Below are positions 48,579-56,900 of a DNA stretch of 64,000 nt, one piece after another. Origin of the DNA: a virus; IMG/VR virus record IMGVR_UViG_3300018080_000116, positions 1 to 64,000 of that record. One strand, written 5' to 3'. The first letter of the stretch is position 1; each line of letters starts with the position of its first letter. Position numbers and translations under genes: made by a program. The notes beneath the pieces are model-generated. The model did not search any database and was not told the DNA's origin. It worked only from the letters and a program-made list of their open reading frames with translations.

Positions 48579-49055
48579 ATGCCCGTAACGAGAACCTATC
48601 ACCCGATCCGACCGCCTTCTCGTGCGTTCATGCGAATGAATGACGAGTGGCAGGAATTGAAAGTCACCGCTTGCATCCAAGAGGGTGGCTGCACCAAGAA
48701 TGAAGTTGTTCTCCCGCAAGGCGTCAGTTTCATCGTCACCAACGCAGGACTCGAATTCGACGAGCCCGAAGAGTACAACGCCTACCCACACGTGGGCGAC
48801 AGCGAGAATCTGTTCCAGGTGTACCGTGACGGCAACGGCCAACTGTACTTCAAGGATGACGATGGCGATTGGCTCTACTTCGAGCCCGAGAATCCGCCTC
48901 GTCCCGACCAAGTGGTTCAGTTGCCCGGCGACTGCTACTGTTCCGGTGGGCGTGGTCCCATCGAAGTGGATCGCCTGGAACATGACATTCCCCTGGGTGA
49001 CGTGATCCTTGGAGAGACCTGGGAACAAGTGGCAGCCAAGAGTCACGGCGTCTGA
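48579..49055 (+). CDS. Hypothetical beta-rich protein
   Basis: 158 residues. VVLPQGVSFIVTNAGLEFDE, FQVYRDGNGQLYFKDDDGDW and CYCSGGRGPIEVDRL. A beta-sandwich is likely. Confidence 0.62.
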   Translation: MPVTRTYHPIRPPSRAFMRMNDEWQELKVTACIQEGGCTKNEVVLPQGVSFIVTNAGLEFDEPEEYNAYPHVGDSENLFQVYRDGNGQLYFKDDDGDWLYFEPENPPRPDQVVQLPGDCYCSGGRGPIEVDRLEHDIPLGDVILGETWEQVAAKSHGV

Positions 49056-49089
49056 TCGAGAGCACCTTTAACCTACGGAGTTGCGTACC

Positions 49090-49308
49090 ATGCCAAGCAT
49101 CAACCTTTGTTTCCAGGGCTACATCAACGGTGTTGAAGTCACTAAGGCAACCAACGCCGATGGAGAGTCCGTTGACGTGTCCGAAATGAGCGAGGGAGAA
49201 TTGTGCAGGAAGCTGAACGCTGGCGAGTTGTTTGTCAGCCTGGGCGACTTGCTGTACGAGGGCGATGACGAAGAGATCGAACTGCACGACTTCGCCCCTG
49301 GAATATAA
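49090..49308 (+). CDS. Small acidic hypothetical protein
   Basis: 72 residues. INLCFQGYINGVEVTKATN then acidic and helical (EMSEGELCRKLNAGELF). CCTACGGAG leader. Ends before a hairpin. Confidence 0.58.
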   Translation: MPSINLCFQGYINGVEVTKATNADGESVDVSEMSEGELCRKLNAGELFVSLGDLLYEGDDEEIELHDFAPGI

Positions 49309-49318
49309 CTTTCAACAT

Positions 49319-49346
49319 GACTCCCGGCCCGCATGGGCCGGGAGTC
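49319..49346 (+). terminator. GC-rich hairpin terminator
   Basis: GACTCCCGGCCC/GGGCCGGGAGTC around GCAT, 12 bp, then TTAAT. Confidence 0.68.
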
Positions 49347-49370
49347 TTAATCAAGCAGGAGACCGAGACT

Positions 49371-49790
49371 ATGTTGAAGCAGCATTGCAGCGTGGGGATG
49401 CAGGTGTACTTTGGCCGTCAGAAGGGCGAGAAGACCCTGGGCGAAATCGTCAAGCTGAACCCCCGGAAAGCCAAGGTCAAGCAACTGGAATCCAGGGGCA
49501 CCTTGAAAAGCCATCCGGTTGGAACCATCTGGACGGTGCCCTACGAGTTGATCGAACCGGCCACCCACGAGGATCGTGGCGACTACTTCCAGGTGCAGTT
49601 GCGAGACATGATCGCCGAAGTGGCGGCACGTGAGGGAACAGGCCGTCAGCAGGCCCTCAGAGACGTTCTGACGGACTTGCGGCACGTGGCCGACTCCGAG
49701 GGCCTGGACTTCGATGGGGCCGTTGTAGGCTCCGCTGACGTGTATATGGAGGAACTGGCCGAGGGTGAACTGGCCAGGGGCATCGCCTAA
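49371..49790 (+). CDS. Hypothetical KOW/SH3-like protein
   Basis: 139 residues from the ATG at 49371. MQVYFGRQKGEKTLGEIVKL then KAKVKQLESRGTLKSHPVGT and WTVPYELI is the short barrel pattern of KOW-like proteins widespread in plasmid and phage genomes. A helical C-terminal half follows. AGGAGA upstream. Confidence 0.62.
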   Translation: MLKQHCSVGMQVYFGRQKGEKTLGEIVKLNPRKAKVKQLESRGTLKSHPVGTIWTVPYELIEPATHEDRGDYFQVQLRDMIAEVAAREGTGRQQALRDVLTDLRHVADSEGLDFDGAVVGSADVYMEELAEGELARGIA

Positions 49791-49807
49791 AAAGTGAAAT
49801 AAATACC

Positions 49808-49833
49808 GAACCTTTCCCCTCCCTGTGTATAAG
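49808..49833 (+). promoter_or_regulatory. GAACCT-14-TATAAG promoter 7 (short spacer)
   Basis: GAACCT 49808-49813, TATAAG 49828-49833, AAATAAATA just upstream. The spacer is 14 bp, two less than the others. Confidence 0.68.
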
Positions 49834-49884
49834 AGGGTCTGAGTAAACCACTTCACCTACCACCAGACTTGTGTGAGAATTACA

Positions 49885-50595
49885 ATGCAGGTATTCCAAC
49901 TGACGCTGTTAGGCTACGACCCCGAGAACCCGACGCCCGCCTCTGAGGCGTGCATCAAGTGGGTCAAGTGCTCCGACCGCAATCGCCTGAACCTTTGGAT
50001 TGTGGGGTGCGACTTGGATCAATTGGTCCGAGACATCGACGACAACCCGCCGCCCGAGTGGGGCTTCGATGATGGCGTGGACGTGATCCTGACCGAGAGC
50101 GGTGGGGAAGAGTGGTCGCCGTCCTACGGTGGCGTGGACGCTCCGCTCGACGTGTGGCGAGAGACCGTCCAGAAAGCGTGTGCCGAACGCATCGAGTGGT
50201 TGGGCACCGTCAAAGACCCCAACTTCGTGGATGCCGGTGCCATCGGCAATCTGTTTAGCTTTGGTCTGCCCGCCGATGAAAATGCAACCACTGCCAACTT
50301 CGATCCGAACGACCCGGACGCCATCGCCGAGCAACTTGGCCTCAACTGCGTGCAGGACAAGCACGGCAAGCCAGTCTACCCCGGCACGTGGCTTTCGAGC
50401 GACAGCGACCCATCTAAGCCGCCCGTCGCCTTGGCGATCCAGGTGTATGACAATGGCCAAGTGGTGATCGACACCAATCCCAAGATACCTCACCGCCTGC
50501 GACCAAAAAGCGACTACGTGACCGTAGGCAACCTTGCGGCCTGTGGTTGGGTCCGCAGCAACGAGCAACCCGAAGATAAATCGGAGCAATTATGA
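49885..50595 (+). CDS. Hypothetical acidic protein
   Basis: 236 residues from the ATG at 49885 (GTG 49873 alternative). VFQLTLLGYDPENPTPAS, LNLWIVGCDLDQLVRDI, and RLRPKSDYVTVGNLAACGW. Probably two alpha/beta domains. ATGA overlap with the next gene. Confidence 0.62.
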   Translation: MQVFQLTLLGYDPENPTPASEACIKWVKCSDRNRLNLWIVGCDLDQLVRDIDDNPPPEWGFDDGVDVILTESGGEEWSPSYGGVDAPLDVWRETVQKACAERIEWLGTVKDPNFVDAGAIGNLFSFGLPADENATTANFDPNDPDAIAEQLGLNCVQDKHGKPVYPGTWLSSDSDPSKPPVALAIQVYDNGQVVIDTNPKIPHRLRPKSDYVTVGNLAACGWVRSNEQPEDKSEQL

Positions 50596-50798
50596 TCGCA
50601 TTTTTGATTATCGCCATCGTGTTGGCCGTTGGCTCTTTGTTGGCGTGGTTGTTCACGTTCACACTCAACGGCAAGGGACCGTCCGCTGGTTTCCTGGGCA
50701 TGATGATCCTGGATAATATCAAGTGGGCACTTGTTGCCGCCGCCGTCAGCTTTGCCCTCTGGTTGGGGGCGGTCCTGGAACGACTCTACGGAGGGTGA
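50592..50798 (+). CDS. Two-helix membrane protein
   Basis: 68 residues. IAFLIIAIVLAVGSLLAWLF and KWALVAAAVSFALWLGAVLE are hydrophobic. A 17-codon frame between it and 50846 (from GTG 50802) is not called. Confidence 0.64.
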   Translation: MIAFLIIAIVLAVGSLLAWLFTFTLNGKGPSAGFLGMMILDNIKWALVAAAVSFALWLGAVLERLYGG

Positions 50799-50845
50799 AG
50801 TGTGGTTTCCCGCTGACCTTGAACAAGTGATCGAAGAGGTACGAA

Positions 50846-51475
50846 ATGGGTAGCATGATCGAAGTCACCGAAGGCATGGAAGTCGAGTTGCTCATTAACA
50901 CGTGGGCGGACGACAGCCTCTTCAACCACACCAAACAGCACGAGTTGAAGGCCGGTACGACCTTGAAGCACGTGGCCGCAACGGATCGAGGCGACTCGTT
51001 CTGGAAGATCATGGGCAGCGACGATGGTGCGACCTATCAATTCAGTCGGCGGTTGGTTCGCACACGTTACCCGAATGACCGTGGCGTGATCGTCGATCCC
51101 TCGGCCTTCGAGATCAAGAAAGGGTTTCCCCGCACGAGCAACAAGGCCCGTAGGCTCTTCCAGGAACGCCCGGATAACGTCTTCGAGCATCCGACCGACC
51201 TGCCTGTGCCCAAAAGCGAAATCCCCCTGGGGCCGATTGAAGGGTGGGTCTGCTTTGCGCCTCGCATGAATGGAGACCCAAGCCAGATCATCGGCCCGTT
51301 TGTGCCAGTAGTCCAAGATGAATTCGACGATGGTGGTCGGTGTATCATCACCGAGGATGGGACTAACTTTTGGTACGATCCCGAGAGCACCGAACATGGC
51401 CGACGTGGGTATCCCTGTTGGTTCCAGTCCGGTTCGACTCTCCGCTTCGTGAAAGCAAGGAAAAAAGACGGTTGA
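50846..51475 (+). CDS. Hypothetical protein
   Basis: 209 residues. IEVTEGMEVELLINTWADDS, FQFSRRLVRTRYPNDRGVI, a basic centre, and a C-terminal GYPCWFQSGSTLRFVKAR. Beta-rich. Confidence 0.62.
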   Translation: MGSMIEVTEGMEVELLINTWADDSLFNHTKQHELKAGTTLKHVAATDRGDSFWKIMGSDDGATYQFSRRLVRTRYPNDRGVIVDPSAFEIKKGFPRTSNKARRLFQERPDNVFEHPTDLPVPKSEIPLGPIEGWVCFAPRMNGDPSQIIGPFVPVVQDEFDDGGRCIITEDGTNFWYDPESTEHGRRGYPCWFQSGSTLRFVKARKKDG

Positions 51476-51561
51476 GAATCCGGACAAACCACGAGATTCA
51501 CCGTTAGTGAGCTAGTAGGAAAACGGTGGAACTTCAACATTCAAGTATCGGAGACAGTGTG

Positions 51562-51762
51562 ATGCCAAAAGAACTCGGCTTTTACGTTCGTCGTTGCATC
51601 GAATCCGGCAGGCGTGTTCTGATTGAGGTTTTTATGTCCGAACCGGAACACGTTTTGTATTGGCGATTCGAGGGCGGTTCCGAGGTTTTTCTGGTCGAAG
51701 ATTCCCCTGCCGAAAACGACACGGCGAGATTCAAGTACATCAAAGCCATCAGGAGCAAGTGA
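51562..51762 (+). CDS. Small hypothetical protein
   Basis: 66 residues from the ATG at 51562 (GGAGACAG upstream). LGFYVRRCIESGRRVLIEVF, YWRFEGGSEVFLVEDSP; a small barrel-like fold. A GTG at 51526 is an alternative start. Confidence 0.55.
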   Translation: MPKELGFYVRRCIESGRRVLIEVFMSEPEHVLYWRFEGGSEVFLVEDSPAENDTARFKYIKAIRSK

Positions 51763-51766
51763 GACC

Positions 51767-52552
51767 ATGAGTGACAAACTCGCAGTATCCGAATTCGTCA
51801 AACGTCAGACCGCCGACAGCCAGTTCAGCCACTTCGACGGTGGTTGGCAAGCCCTGTTGCTTCTCACCCTGCAACACTTCGACAAGGCAACGCCCGGCTA
51901 TCGTGACGGCGTGTGTCTTGTGCCGGTGCCCGCTGATAAATTTTATAGCGCCATCGTCCAACTCGAAGACGGCGACCTGCTTGCTGGTGACTACACGCCA
52001 CGACAGGAAGGCGAAGAGCCTCGTAAGAGCGTGAACGTGGTTGGCGGCAAAAAGATGCAGGCCAAGTCCTGCCAAATCGTGTGCTACCGCCACGACGTTC
52101 TTGCCGAGAACGAAGAGCACTCTTGTGATGCCGAGTGGGAGATCATCAGCATCAACGCAAGCCCCTTCGAGGCCGACGTGGAAATCCCGATGGGCGTGGG
52201 CACGTTGATCGCTAACTACTTCCAGTTCAGTGGTGGCACCGAAATGAAAGGTGTCGATGCTGAACAGTTCTGCCAAAAGCTGAAAGCCAGTGCCACGTTC
52301 TGGAAAGACAAGGCGCACGCAGCGCCCGCAGACCACGGCGAGTATTACGTGGCCATCATGGTGCAGTATGGCAGTGGGCCGGTGGACAGCGACAATCTGA
52401 GCCCGTCAACCGTCAAGTTCTTCGGCCATGACTACGTTGCCGCCAACAGGTGGAAGGAACAGAAGGCCCTGATCGACGAGACGTGGAACGTCATCAAGTG
52501 TGCGATGCCGAAGGTCGGCGACGAGTACATTCCGTTTGACCAGGAAGAGTAG
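51767..52552 (+). CDS. DUF3228 family protein
   Basis: 261 residues. Strong family-type segments: FSHFDGGW, GYRDGVCLVPVPADKFYS, YRHDVLAENEEHSCDAEWEI and LIANYFQFSGGTE. The DUF3228 core is about 190 residues, and a 70-residue extension (MVQYGSGPVDSDNLSPST onward) is extra. Function of the family is unknown. Start chosen by AGGAGCAAG upstream. Confidence 0.68.
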   Translation: MSDKLAVSEFVKRQTADSQFSHFDGGWQALLLLTLQHFDKATPGYRDGVCLVPVPADKFYSAIVQLEDGDLLAGDYTPRQEGEEPRKSVNVVGGKKMQAKSCQIVCYRHDVLAENEEHSCDAEWEIISINASPFEADVEIPMGVGTLIANYFQFSGGTEMKGVDAEQFCQKLKASATFWKDKAHAAPADHGEYYVAIMVQYGSGPVDSDNLSPSTVKFFGHDYVAANRWKEQKALIDETWNVIKCAMPKVGDEYIPFDQEE

Positions 52553-52553
52553 A

Positions 52554-52826
52554 ATGAGCCAGCCCATCCTCGAAACCGTTACGTTCAAGTGCCCCTGTGG
52601 CGCAACTGTTGATTACCCCAACACCATGAGGGGTGCAATCAACGTGGGCGATGCCGTCAAGGCGACCGGCTGGTACTCATACCACAACAACTACACCTAT
52701 GGATCAATTTGGGTTTGTCCCGATTGTGCAAAGCAGGCCCAAGAGCACGCAGAGGAAATCAAGCGACTGCTTGGCACCGATAGGGTCAACGTATCGTCCA
52801 TCATTAAATCGGAAGGGAAGAAATGA
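52554..52826 (+). CDS. Zinc-ribbon protein
   Basis: 90 residues. FKCPCGATVDYPN and WVCPDCAKQAQEHA form the ribbon. ATGA overlap downstream with the membrane protein. Confidence 0.62.
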   Translation: MSQPILETVTFKCPCGATVDYPNTMRGAINVGDAVKATGWYSYHNNYTYGSIWVCPDCAKQAQEHAEEIKRLLGTDRVNVSSIIKSEGKK

Positions 52827-53083
52827 ACTGGCTTTACCTTGTGCCCGCCTTCATCGTTGGCATCTTCCTGCTGTACCTCGCCCTGTCCTGGGCGGTTTAC
52901 TGGTGGCGTGAACGACGCAGGCTCCGCAAGCTGGAAACCGATCCGGTGGTCTTCAACGGTCAAGCAGCCGACCACTGTATGGCCGAGACCATCCGATCCC
53001 TCAACGAGTACATGGCCAGCCCGGCAGGCCGAGCCCTGCACGAGCGAGCCATGATGGACGATCCAGAGAACCCCAAGAGCTAG
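52823..53083 (+). CDS. Single-pass membrane protein
   Basis: 86 residues. NWLYLVPAFIVGIFLLYLAL is the membrane helix, followed by a basic WWRERRRLRKLE cytoplasmic stretch. Confidence 0.62.
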   Translation: MNWLYLVPAFIVGIFLLYLALSWAVYWWRERRRLRKLETDPVVFNGQAADHCMAETIRSLNEYMASPAGRALHERAMMDDPENPKS

Positions 53084-53101
53084 ATTTATTTCAAATTTAC
53101 C

Positions 53102-53129
53102 GAACCTTTCGCCATCTGGCGTGTATAAG
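53102..53129 (+). promoter_or_regulatory. GAACCT-16-TATAAG promoter 8
   Basis: GAACCT 53102-53107, TATAAG 53124-53129. AT-rich TTATTTCAAATTT upstream. Drives 53176. Confidence 0.76.
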
Positions 53130-53175
53130 GGGTCGAGAAGCTGTTTTTGCCCCTAAAACCCGCAGGAAACCAGTC

Positions 53176-53865
53176 ATGGCCAAAAAGCCCTTCCAAGCCA
53201 GCCAGTTCACCGCCACCGAATTCTATTCCGCCGCCGACAAGGCCAAGTTCGCCAACCACTTCGTCCGCTTTGTGCTCTCCGGTTTCAAGCGGTCCCTCTT
53301 CTACAAGTGGTTCTACAAGCAGCTTTCCAACTGCTTCGGCCATATCGCCCACTACAACCAAGCAGGCTTCTACGCCCATTTCTTCGAGTCTCCCGAAGAT
53401 CAACTCCGCTTCGTCGAGCGGACCCGTGATTATCGCCCGTGCGGCGATCCGGCGTACACCTTCTGCGACGTGGAACGTGCGATCCAGTCTTGGTTCAACA
53501 CTCACAATGGTGACGTGAAGCGTGTTCTGCGTCAGCAGAACACGCAACATCAGGCCGAGGTCAACGCCGAGGAAGAGCGAATCAGCGCTCTGCGTGGCCA
53601 TACGCATCAGGTTTTCGTGGTTGTCGCCAAGAGCCAGAATGTCGGCAGCTTCGGCCACCACGGTTATATCATGGTTGCCAAGGATGGCAGCGCATGGGAA
53701 GTTCATCGTAGTTGTTCCATGCCGTGGCAACAGGGCCAGGAGATCAGGGTGCCCCTGGGCAATGGCTACCCGAATTGGGCCAGCGTGTGTTGTGAGGCTC
53801 CGATGCGGAAGCCGAACGCCCCCAAGGAAGTTGTCGAACAGGTCTTCGGCCAGAAGGTAGCATGA
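53176..53865 (+). CDS. Hypothetical protein
   Basis: 229 residues, GCAGGAAA upstream. Basic helical N-terminus (FANHFVRFVLSGFKRSLFY, KQLSNCFGHIAHYNQAGFY), then HQVFVVVAKSQNVGSFGHHG and a Cys-containing WEVHRSCSMP. No family. Lead gene behind promoter 8. Confidence 0.65.
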   Translation: MAKKPFQASQFTATEFYSAADKAKFANHFVRFVLSGFKRSLFYKWFYKQLSNCFGHIAHYNQAGFYAHFFESPEDQLRFVERTRDYRPCGDPAYTFCDVERAIQSWFNTHNGDVKRVLRQQNTQHQAEVNAEEERISALRGHTHQVFVVVAKSQNVGSFGHHGYIMVAKDGSAWEVHRSCSMPWQQGQEIRVPLGNGYPNWASVCCEAPMRKPNAPKEVVEQVFGQKVA

Positions 53866-53868
53866 ATC

Positions 53869-54189
53869 ATGGGTAGAAAAAGACCACGTTGCGAAGGATG
53901 CGATGATGGCCGACGAAGAGCGTACCCGTGCGGCGAGTGCGGTCATTTCTTTTGCAGCGATTGCTTAGTTTGCGACGAAGACAACACGCCTTTTTGTTGG
54001 GCCTGCAATAGTGAGTTGGATCGGCTGGCCATAGAAGACTCCAAGAGGTTCTTGGGTGGAGATCGGCTAGAGCCACTCTGGTCGGAGGAAGCCGACGACG
54101 ACGCTGTTCTTTGCCGAGACTGGCATGGGAGTCGTACCGTTGGCCAAGTCAAAAACCTGGACGCAGATTACGAGTGCGAATATGCGTGA
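53869..54189 (+). CDS. RING/B-box-like zinc protein
   Basis: 106 residues. CEGCDDGRRRAYPCGECGH, CSDCLVCDEDNTPFCWAC carry at least eight Cys in CxxC order, resembling RING or B-box zinc folds. The tail is acidic. 8-base overlap with the next gene. Confidence 0.62.
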   Translation: MGRKRPRCEGCDDGRRRAYPCGECGHFFCSDCLVCDEDNTPFCWACNSELDRLAIEDSKRFLGGDRLEPLWSEEADDDAVLCRDWHGSRTVGQVKNLDADYECEYA

Positions 54190-54544
54190 GCAAATCGCCA
54201 GGGCGATCCGGGCCGCTCTGCCCAACTTCCTGGAAGAGCACGGCCTTGAAGACCCCTACGACATCAACTGTGGACTCTGCGAAGAGTTTGCCATCGAGAT
54301 TATCGACCAGTTGGGCGGCGAGACCGAAACACTGTGTATGGTATGGATCGAGGATGTTGTTGACACTCCATTCCCCGATGCGAGCCACGCCGTCATCTGC
54401 CTCGTGGTAGATGAAACTTATATCTACTTTGACTGTGAGTGTCCCGAGGGAACAACAGACCTTCGACAAATCCCGGCGATGAAGAACCAGGGAAAATCGA
54501 GGGGCGATGTTCTCGCAGAACGAGGAACCTTTTGCTGTGGCTAA
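54182..54544 (+). CDS. Papain-like Cys-His-Asp protein (paralogue 2)
   Basis: 120 residues. CGLCEEFAIEI (Cys33), SHAVICLVVDE (His69) and IYFDCECPEG (Asp84) align with C36, H68 and D79 of the protein at 39151. Similar N-terminal helix. It lacks the C-terminal zinc ribbon. Possible cysteine peptidase. Confidence 0.6.
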   Translation: MREQIARAIRAALPNFLEEHGLEDPYDINCGLCEEFAIEIIDQLGGETETLCMVWIEDVVDTPFPDASHAVICLVVDETYIYFDCECPEGTTDLRQIPAMKNQGKSRGDVLAERGTFCCG

Positions 54545-54827
54545 GAAATCTCAAGAGTTTGTGGACCTGGGCAATGAGTTTGGCCTGTCACTGACCCGTG
54601 ACGAGGCGCACATGGTACGCAGCGTGTACGTGCAGCACGTTTCCGGCGACCGTTATCGAGTGGGCATTTCCTTTGTCCCCAACAGCAGCCGCCCGGACAT
54701 ATACTCCCATCCCGTGCCCTATGCGAGCATGACGGCAGCGAACGCCCTGCGGTTGTTGGTCACCGAGAAGATTACGAGCTTCTGCAACCCCGCCGAGCCC
54801 ATTTCCAACGAGGAACTTGCGTCGTGA
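54537..54827 (+). CDS. Hypothetical protein
   Basis: 96 residues from GTG 54537, overlapping the upstream stop; an ATG at 54507 gives a longer overlap. FVDLGNEFGLSLTRDEAHM, VRSVYVQHVSGDRYRVGI, then helical. No family. Confidence 0.55.
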   Translation: MAKKSQEFVDLGNEFGLSLTRDEAHMVRSVYVQHVSGDRYRVGISFVPNSSRPDIYSHPVPYASMTAANALRLLVTEKITSFCNPAEPISNEELAS

Positions 54828-55093
54828 ACGGACCAACCACCGAACAACTCACCAAGTTGCGAAGATTGGCAAAGGCGTTCTATCAGTTTCGTGATGAACT
54901 GGAAGACGAGTTCTTTGTTCAGCATCTTGGCGAGAATGGGGATTGGACCGAAGTTGAGAAGTGGCTGGCAGAAAATGATCGCCAATGCAAGTTTCGATTC
55001 GGCCCCAACAACTCGTGCGAAGAACATATTTTCGGCGCTTTGGTTTACGAGACCAACCGGAGACGATGGGCCTCGCTACTTAACCCAGGATGA
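54824..55093 (+). CDS. Hypothetical acidic protein
   Basis: 89 residues from a GTG. LTKLRRLAKAFYQFRDELED, VEKWLAENDRQCKFRFG, ending in a basic patch. Helical. Confidence 0.55.
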   Translation: MNGPTTEQLTKLRRLAKAFYQFRDELEDEFFVQHLGENGDWTEVEKWLAENDRQCKFRFGPNNSCEEHIFGALVYETNRRRWASLLNPG

Positions 55094-55113
55094 AGAGCAA
55101 CAGGGAGAGAACG

Positions 55114-55323
55114 ATGCCCCAAGCCAAGCGACAGTGTAACGTCGAGGGATGCGAACTGCACCATTGCCGCAAGTGCGGTGGTCACTACGATCCAGCGTGC
55201 AGCGAAGGTCGCCCCGACGTTTGTGATGAATGTCAACTCAATGAAATCCAAGCCGAGTGCGAGGCGCAAACACAAGCCTTCGGTGGCAACTACGAGGAAG
55301 CCGCCAAGTTCTTCGGCTGGTAG
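55114..55323 (+). CDS. Cys-rich zinc protein
   Basis: 69 residues from the ATG at 55114 (GGGAGAGA upstream). CNVEGCELHHCRKCGGHY and CSEGRPDVCDECQ carry eight Cys in a zinc arrangement. Acidic helical tail. Confidence 0.6.
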   Translation: MPQAKRQCNVEGCELHHCRKCGGHYDPACSEGRPDVCDECQLNEIQAECEAQTQAFGGNYEEAAKFFGW

Positions 55324-55334
55324 AAAGAATAAAA

Positions 55335-55748
55335 ATGACAACGGACAGAACGTCAGCAAGTTCAGCACGCCGAGCCCTGGAAGACGCCCAACGCCAGTTG
55401 AAGCAGGCCGAGCAAAAGGTCCAGCAGATCGAGCGTGACTGCCAGCACGATTGGGACGTGAAGAACGAACCGATCTATGACGAGGGCTACACCTGTCCTG
55501 GTGATCCGCCTGGAACAATGGGTGTGGACTGGCGTGGACCCGTCTACGTTGAACCCAAAACGACGCCTCGTTGGATCAGGACGTGCAAGACGTGCGGCAA
55601 GGTAGAGCACACTTGCGTCAGCAAGCAAGAAACCAGGGGTGCCACACTCGACGATGGCACCAGGACCACCGCCCAAGTCACCGTTCCCGATTGGAGCCGA
55701 GCACAGGCCGGTCGTGGACGTGAGGGCTTCAAAAATCGTAGGTGGTAG
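55335..55748 (+). CDS. Coiled-coil plus zinc-ribbon protein
   Basis: 137 residues. An N-terminal coiled coil (ARRALEDAQRQLKQAEQKVQ), then CQHDWDV, YTCPGDPPG and CKTCGKVEHTC. The end is basic. Confidence 0.62.
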   Translation: MTTDRTSASSARRALEDAQRQLKQAEQKVQQIERDCQHDWDVKNEPIYDEGYTCPGDPPGTMGVDWRGPVYVEPKTTPRWIRTCKTCGKVEHTCVSKQETRGATLDDGTRTTAQVTVPDWSRAQAGRGREGFKNRRW

Positions 55749-55779
55749 CACTAACCACCGCAACCCAACGGAGAGTACC

Positions 55780-56247
55780 ATGCAAAGTGTGACCCGATGC
55801 CCGTTCTGTGGAGCACCACTTGCCAACATCATTCACGATATGGTGGAATGGCAGGCGCAGTCGATGGAAGATGGCGATAATCTCGCCAAGGTTGTTGAAC
55901 ACCAGTGCGTGAAGTGTCAGCAATCGTTTTGGACTGACCCCGAGGCGGCAGCACCCAAGACCGGTCAATACTACGTGGACTACCTTGTGCGTGTGTGTAT
56001 CGACGCCCCGGTGGACGATGACGTGAACGACATGATGGACGTTTGGAATGACGCCAATATCTCGGTTGAGTTTCCGAATGACGATAGTGTCAACGTGTTG
56101 ACCACCGAGGTTTTGGACACGCAATACGCCGGTGAGTGCGACGAAGCAACAGGCACCTTGATTCGCCGTAACTCACAGGGCGAGCAAGTAGGCACCGGAC
56201 GTACAGCCTACATCGTTCAACAACCCGACGTGGAAGACGATGCCTAA
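55780..56247 (+). CDS. Zinc-ribbon protein
   Basis: 155 residues. CPFCGAPLANIIHDM and CVKCQQSFW form the ribbon, followed by VDYLVRVCIDAPVDDDVND and an acidic tail. CAACGGAG leader. Confidence 0.62.
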   Translation: MQSVTRCPFCGAPLANIIHDMVEWQAQSMEDGDNLAKVVEHQCVKCQQSFWTDPEAAAPKTGQYYVDYLVRVCIDAPVDDDVNDMMDVWNDANISVEFPNDDSVNVLTTEVLDTQYAGECDEATGTLIRRNSQGEQVGTGRTAYIVQQPDVEDDA

Positions 56248-56551
56248 AGAACACCACTTGATCGTGACCAGCAGTGAGTTGTACGACATCGTGCGTGCCG
56301 TCGTGTATGCCACGTCGCCAACTCTCTGCTACGTGGCAGCCTGCCAGATCATCGGCAAGCTGCCGAAAGGGAATCACGAACTACGTGAACGACTCTGGCA
56401 GATCGTAGGGCGTGAGTGGTATGCCAACATAGCCAGACACAACAACTGTCACGAAGACGGTGATCCGTTTTACCGTATCGACCAACATGGGAGCACCGAT
56501 CCCAAAGATTGGGAAGTGCTCGAAGTCGAGGAAGGAATGGCTCAACACTAG
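56240..56551 (+). CDS. Hypothetical protein
   Basis: 103 residues. HHLIVTSSELYDIVRAVVYA, YVAACQIIGKLPKGNHELRE; helical with a Cys-His end. 8-base overlap upstream. Confidence 0.58.
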   Translation: MPKEHHLIVTSSELYDIVRAVVYATSPTLCYVAACQIIGKLPKGNHELRERLWQIVGREWYANIARHNNCHEDGDPFYRIDQHGSTDPKDWEVLEVEEGMAQH

Positions 56552-56559
56552 GGGGGAAC

Positions 56560-56649
56560 ATGGAAGTTTTAGAATGGGTGCTTGGAAGCGCCTGGGTGTT
56601 TGTCATGCTATTTTGCCTGCATGTCAGTGTGCATAAGCCACGAGAATAA
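56560..56649 (+). CDS. Tiny membrane peptide
   Basis: 29 residues: EVLEWVLGSAWVFVMLFCLH is one hydrophobic helix with a basic end. GGGGGG upstream. Too short to be sure. Confidence 0.42.
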   Translation: MEVLEWVLGSAWVFVMLFCLHVSVHKPRE

Positions 56650-56651
56650 AA

Positions 56652-56900
56652 ATGAAACTCCAAGAACTACGTCATAGGTTGAATGAGTTGGCAAGGGTCA
56701 ACCCCGCCGCTGACAAGCAGGAGGCATACGTAATCATTACGTTGTGCGAGTGTGGGGAACCAGCCAAGGAAGGTCGCTTTGTCATTACCGGTGTGAAACG
56801 AAAGAGACGGAAAGACCTGCTCGAAGCCAACTACGATGGGCAGGCCACCGAGATCAACATTCATCAAAACGAAAGTCTGCGTGATTGGGAGACTGACTGA
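56652..56900 (+). CDS. Hypothetical protein
   Basis: 82 residues. KLQELRHRLNELARVNPAAD, YVIITLCECGEPAKEGRFVI, and a basic middle KRKRRKDLLEAN. Alpha/beta. Confidence 0.58.
   Translation: MKLQELRHRLNELARVNPAADKQEAYVIITLCECGEPAKEGRFVITGVKRKRRKDLLEANYDGQATEINIHQNESLRDWETD

Noticed and set aside
50802-50855. 17-codon frame between two genes
   Set aside because: Plausible coupling peptide but too short to support.
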